Assembly (NCBI GenBank): GCA_030407315.1
Contig: JALQPE010001719.1
Span: 62,001 to 126,000 of the forward strand
DNA from: Asparagopsis taxiformis
Taxonomy: Eukaryota > Rhodophyta > Florideophyceae > Bonnemaisoniales > Bonnemaisoniaceae
Length of the DNA stretch: 64,000 nucleotides
Direction: 5' to 3'
Shown: one piece after another, positions 62,192 through 64,000 of the stretch
Position numbering within the stretch: position 1 is the first letter of the stretch
Layout of the letters: each line of letters opens with the position of its first letter
The notes under the pieces: model-generated
Told to the model about the DNA's origin: nothing
Databases searched by the model: none
The model's input: the letters and a program-made list of their open reading frames with translations, nothing else
Position numbers and translations under genes: made by a program

Positions 62192-63791
62192 ATGATCCAT
62201 ACCACTATGAGTGATACCGGCTTGAAACACTCATTCCTCTCCAATAGATATCAACGCCTACCCCAATCCGAAACTAAACCTCGCCACCCTTCCCACGTCC
62301 TTCATTCCACCCTCCCCCAACGAGCCTCCTGGCTCCGAATCTACCTCCTCTGCATCGCCAATTTCGGCATGAGCACCTTCTGGTCTCTCGAATTCGCTCT
62401 CACAACCCCCTACTTTTCCAAAGGCCTCCAGGCATCCACCGTTCTCAGCCATGCCGTCTGGATAGTCGGGCCCCTCTCCGGACTAATTGTCGCCCCCATC
62501 GTCGGCACCCTCTCCGATCGCTGCACCTCACAATGGGGCCGTCGCAGACCCTTCATACTCGCTGGCATTCTATCAACCATCATCGGCATGCTGCTCTTCT
62601 CCCATGCCCGGCAACTCGCTGAAATGATCCACGGCACTTCCGAACAAGCCGCGGAAATTCGCAGGCACAGCAGTATTGTGATTGCGATATTCGCCTTTTC
62701 CGTAATGGATCTGGCGATCAACACCACAATGTGGCCGGTGCGCGCTCTGCAGGGCGACTTGGTGCCGCCGAATCAGCAGCACGAGCTGCAGAGCGCGTCG
62801 CTTGTGATGGGATCGTTGGGCGATCTGGGGGCGAATTTTCTGGTCAATTCATTTGAGAAGCCGGTAGAGATGGTGCGTGTTTGTTTTTTCATTGTTGCAT
62901 TGACGTATTTCTTCACAGTGTCTGTGCTGCTATTCGCCGGAAAGGAAACACCGGTTACGGCTGATGATCCGAATATTCAGCAGGCGCGCGCGCAGTCGTT
63001 GAATTTGTTTGACTATCTGCGTGGATTGCCGTTGTGGATGTGGAGAGTTGGCATGGCATTGGCGTTTGGATTCTTCATGCTGTTTTGCACCATGCCAAAT
63101 ACGTCGAGTTGGGTGGGTTCTTCCGTGATGAAGGGTACGTGTGATGCCGTGACAAGTAGCGAGTATAGTGATATATAAGAATTTTGAGGTCTAACGTAAT
63201 TTTCAATCGGTTGAACAGGTGATCCCAGCGCGCCTGTGAATTCCAAGGAAGCACTGGCGTATGAGAGAGGCGTTCGATTGGCAGGCCGAGCTGGGTTAAT
63301 GCGATCATTTGTACAAATGCTATTCGCAGCGAGCTATCCCTATTTGTTGAGATATGTTACTCCGGGCAAGTTGTTGGGCTTGTGCTATGGACCTTTCTCA
63401 ATACTACTTGTGACACTGAGTCATACATCGAAAGAATCATTAGCAGAGTTTGTGATTGTTATGATGGCGCTTCCACAGGCGGCGCTGTTCACATTGCCAA
63501 TGGGTGTAACTGTTGGACGGTCGAATGAATCGAATCGGGGACGATTCCTAGCAGTTCTAAATTGCTTTGCTGTGATTCCACAGCTGATTGACACCATGTA
63601 CGTGAGGGGCGTTGCCAAGTTGAGGGTAGATGGTGAAGTGAACTAATACATTTTATATGGTAATATTTTCCGAGGACAGGTATACTGGGTATGTGAGCGA
63701 AACATTTGGGGAAGGGAGTGTGATGATGATTGGGGGGTTTTGGGGGATGATAACATGTTTGCAGGGGCTCTATTTTATGGATGGTGGCTGA
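62192..63791 (+). CDS. SUT/SLC45-type GPH sugar transporter, paralogue D (three exons)
   Basis: Exons 62192-63134, 63219-63597 and 63680-63791 give 477 residues. It carries SDRCTSQWGRRRPFI and LAYERGVRLAGRAG, and ends YTGYVSETFGEGSV ... YFMDGG. Introns are 84 nt (GTACGT, branch TCTAACG) and 82 nt (GTACGT, branch ACTAATA). About 240 consecutive residues of exon 1 are identical to paralogue B except near the edges, while exons 2 and 3 have clearly diverged. The C-terminal helix is more divergent than in the others (many Gly), so activity may differ. First in-frame ATG used; Met6 (MSDTGLKH) is an alternative. Confidence 0.9.
62306..63031 (+). repeat. Inverted repeat arm in paralogue D exon 1
   Basis: The partner of 59082-59807, also 726 bases. 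Similarity falls off on both sides: the N-terminal codons and everything after GLP differ noticeably. This tract boundary suggests gene conversion rather than a whole-gene copy. Confidence 0.85.
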
Positions 63792-64000
63792 AACCAATAA
63801 TGAACAGATAGTTGATGCGATAGGTGTATAGGCTTTAAACTATAGAGGTGTACCGAGTAAGTGAGGACCGAAGACTGGTACAACTTGAAGTTTTGGAAAT
63901 CTGTCACTGAAGTGATGGCACGTGTAGTGCACGTTTCTTTTTATTTTACAAGTCATCCAGAGTATTCCAGAAAAGTCCTTTGTGGTCCATTTTGTCGGGA
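63792..64000. other. Downstream flank at window end
   Basis: About 210 bases after the last transporter exon; no gene seen. Confidence 0.4.

Overview
The window looks like nuclear DNA of a unicellular, intron-poor red alga, roughly Porphyridium-like. The strongest sign is a nuclear-type phycobilisome rod-linker gene with an N-terminal plastid transit peptide (39392-40924). A plastid-type MGDG synthase, a separate plant-style ATP-citrate lyase A subunit, CCT1, SRP72, a Nup205-like nucleoporin, Cdh1 and PI31 confirm a plastid-bearing eukaryote. The exact genus is inference. Genes are dense (about 35 in 64 kb), mostly intronless, and often divergently paired around short promoters.

Layout. 0-14 kb: a Yae1/Lto1-type Fe-S adaptor, an SR-repeat protein of unknown role, a small protein with a signal-like segment, SRP72, a lysine-methyltransferase-like protein, a NAT purine permease, a short orphan, and a DDX5/Dbp2 RNA helicase interrupted by one 667-nt intron. 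14-30 kb: ELO fatty-acid elongase, CCT1, the SDH assembly factor SDHAF4, a multi-RRM RNA-binding protein with a small 5' exon, an AAAP amino-acid transporter, ACLA, and a roughly 2,035-residue Nup205/Nup192-like nucleoporin. 30-47 kb: a 2,117-residue helical protein of unknown function, glutamate 5-kinase, a 51-residue STMP1-like micropeptide, the phycobilisome linker, a DHHC-family protein with a CHHC motif, Cdh1, a cytochrome P450 and a Tim13-like chaperone lacking one cysteine. 47-55 kb: a PH-domain pseudokinase, a Cys-run orphan, PI31, MGDG synthase, a double YCII-domain protein, and a methyltransferase with a twin-arginine lumenal signal. 56-64 kb: four paralogous SUT/SLC45-type (GPH) sugar transporters, three on minus and one on plus.

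The genes are mostly housekeeping and do not form an operon-like pathway. The exception is the transporter cluster. All four genes share a three-exon structure with a middle exon of exactly 379 nt, and two of them share a 726-nt, nearly identical, inverted exon-1 segment, which suggests recent gene conversion.

I resolved eleven introns by hand, and all have GT-AG ends. Ten have a CTAAC or CTGAC branch-point-like element and the eleventh has CTAAT. Other points of interest are the intron inside motif V of the Dbp2-type helicase, several enzymes or chaperones that have lost diagnostic residues, and a single-base frame break in the nucleoporin gene. I found no convincing tRNA, rRNA, CRISPR or transposon.
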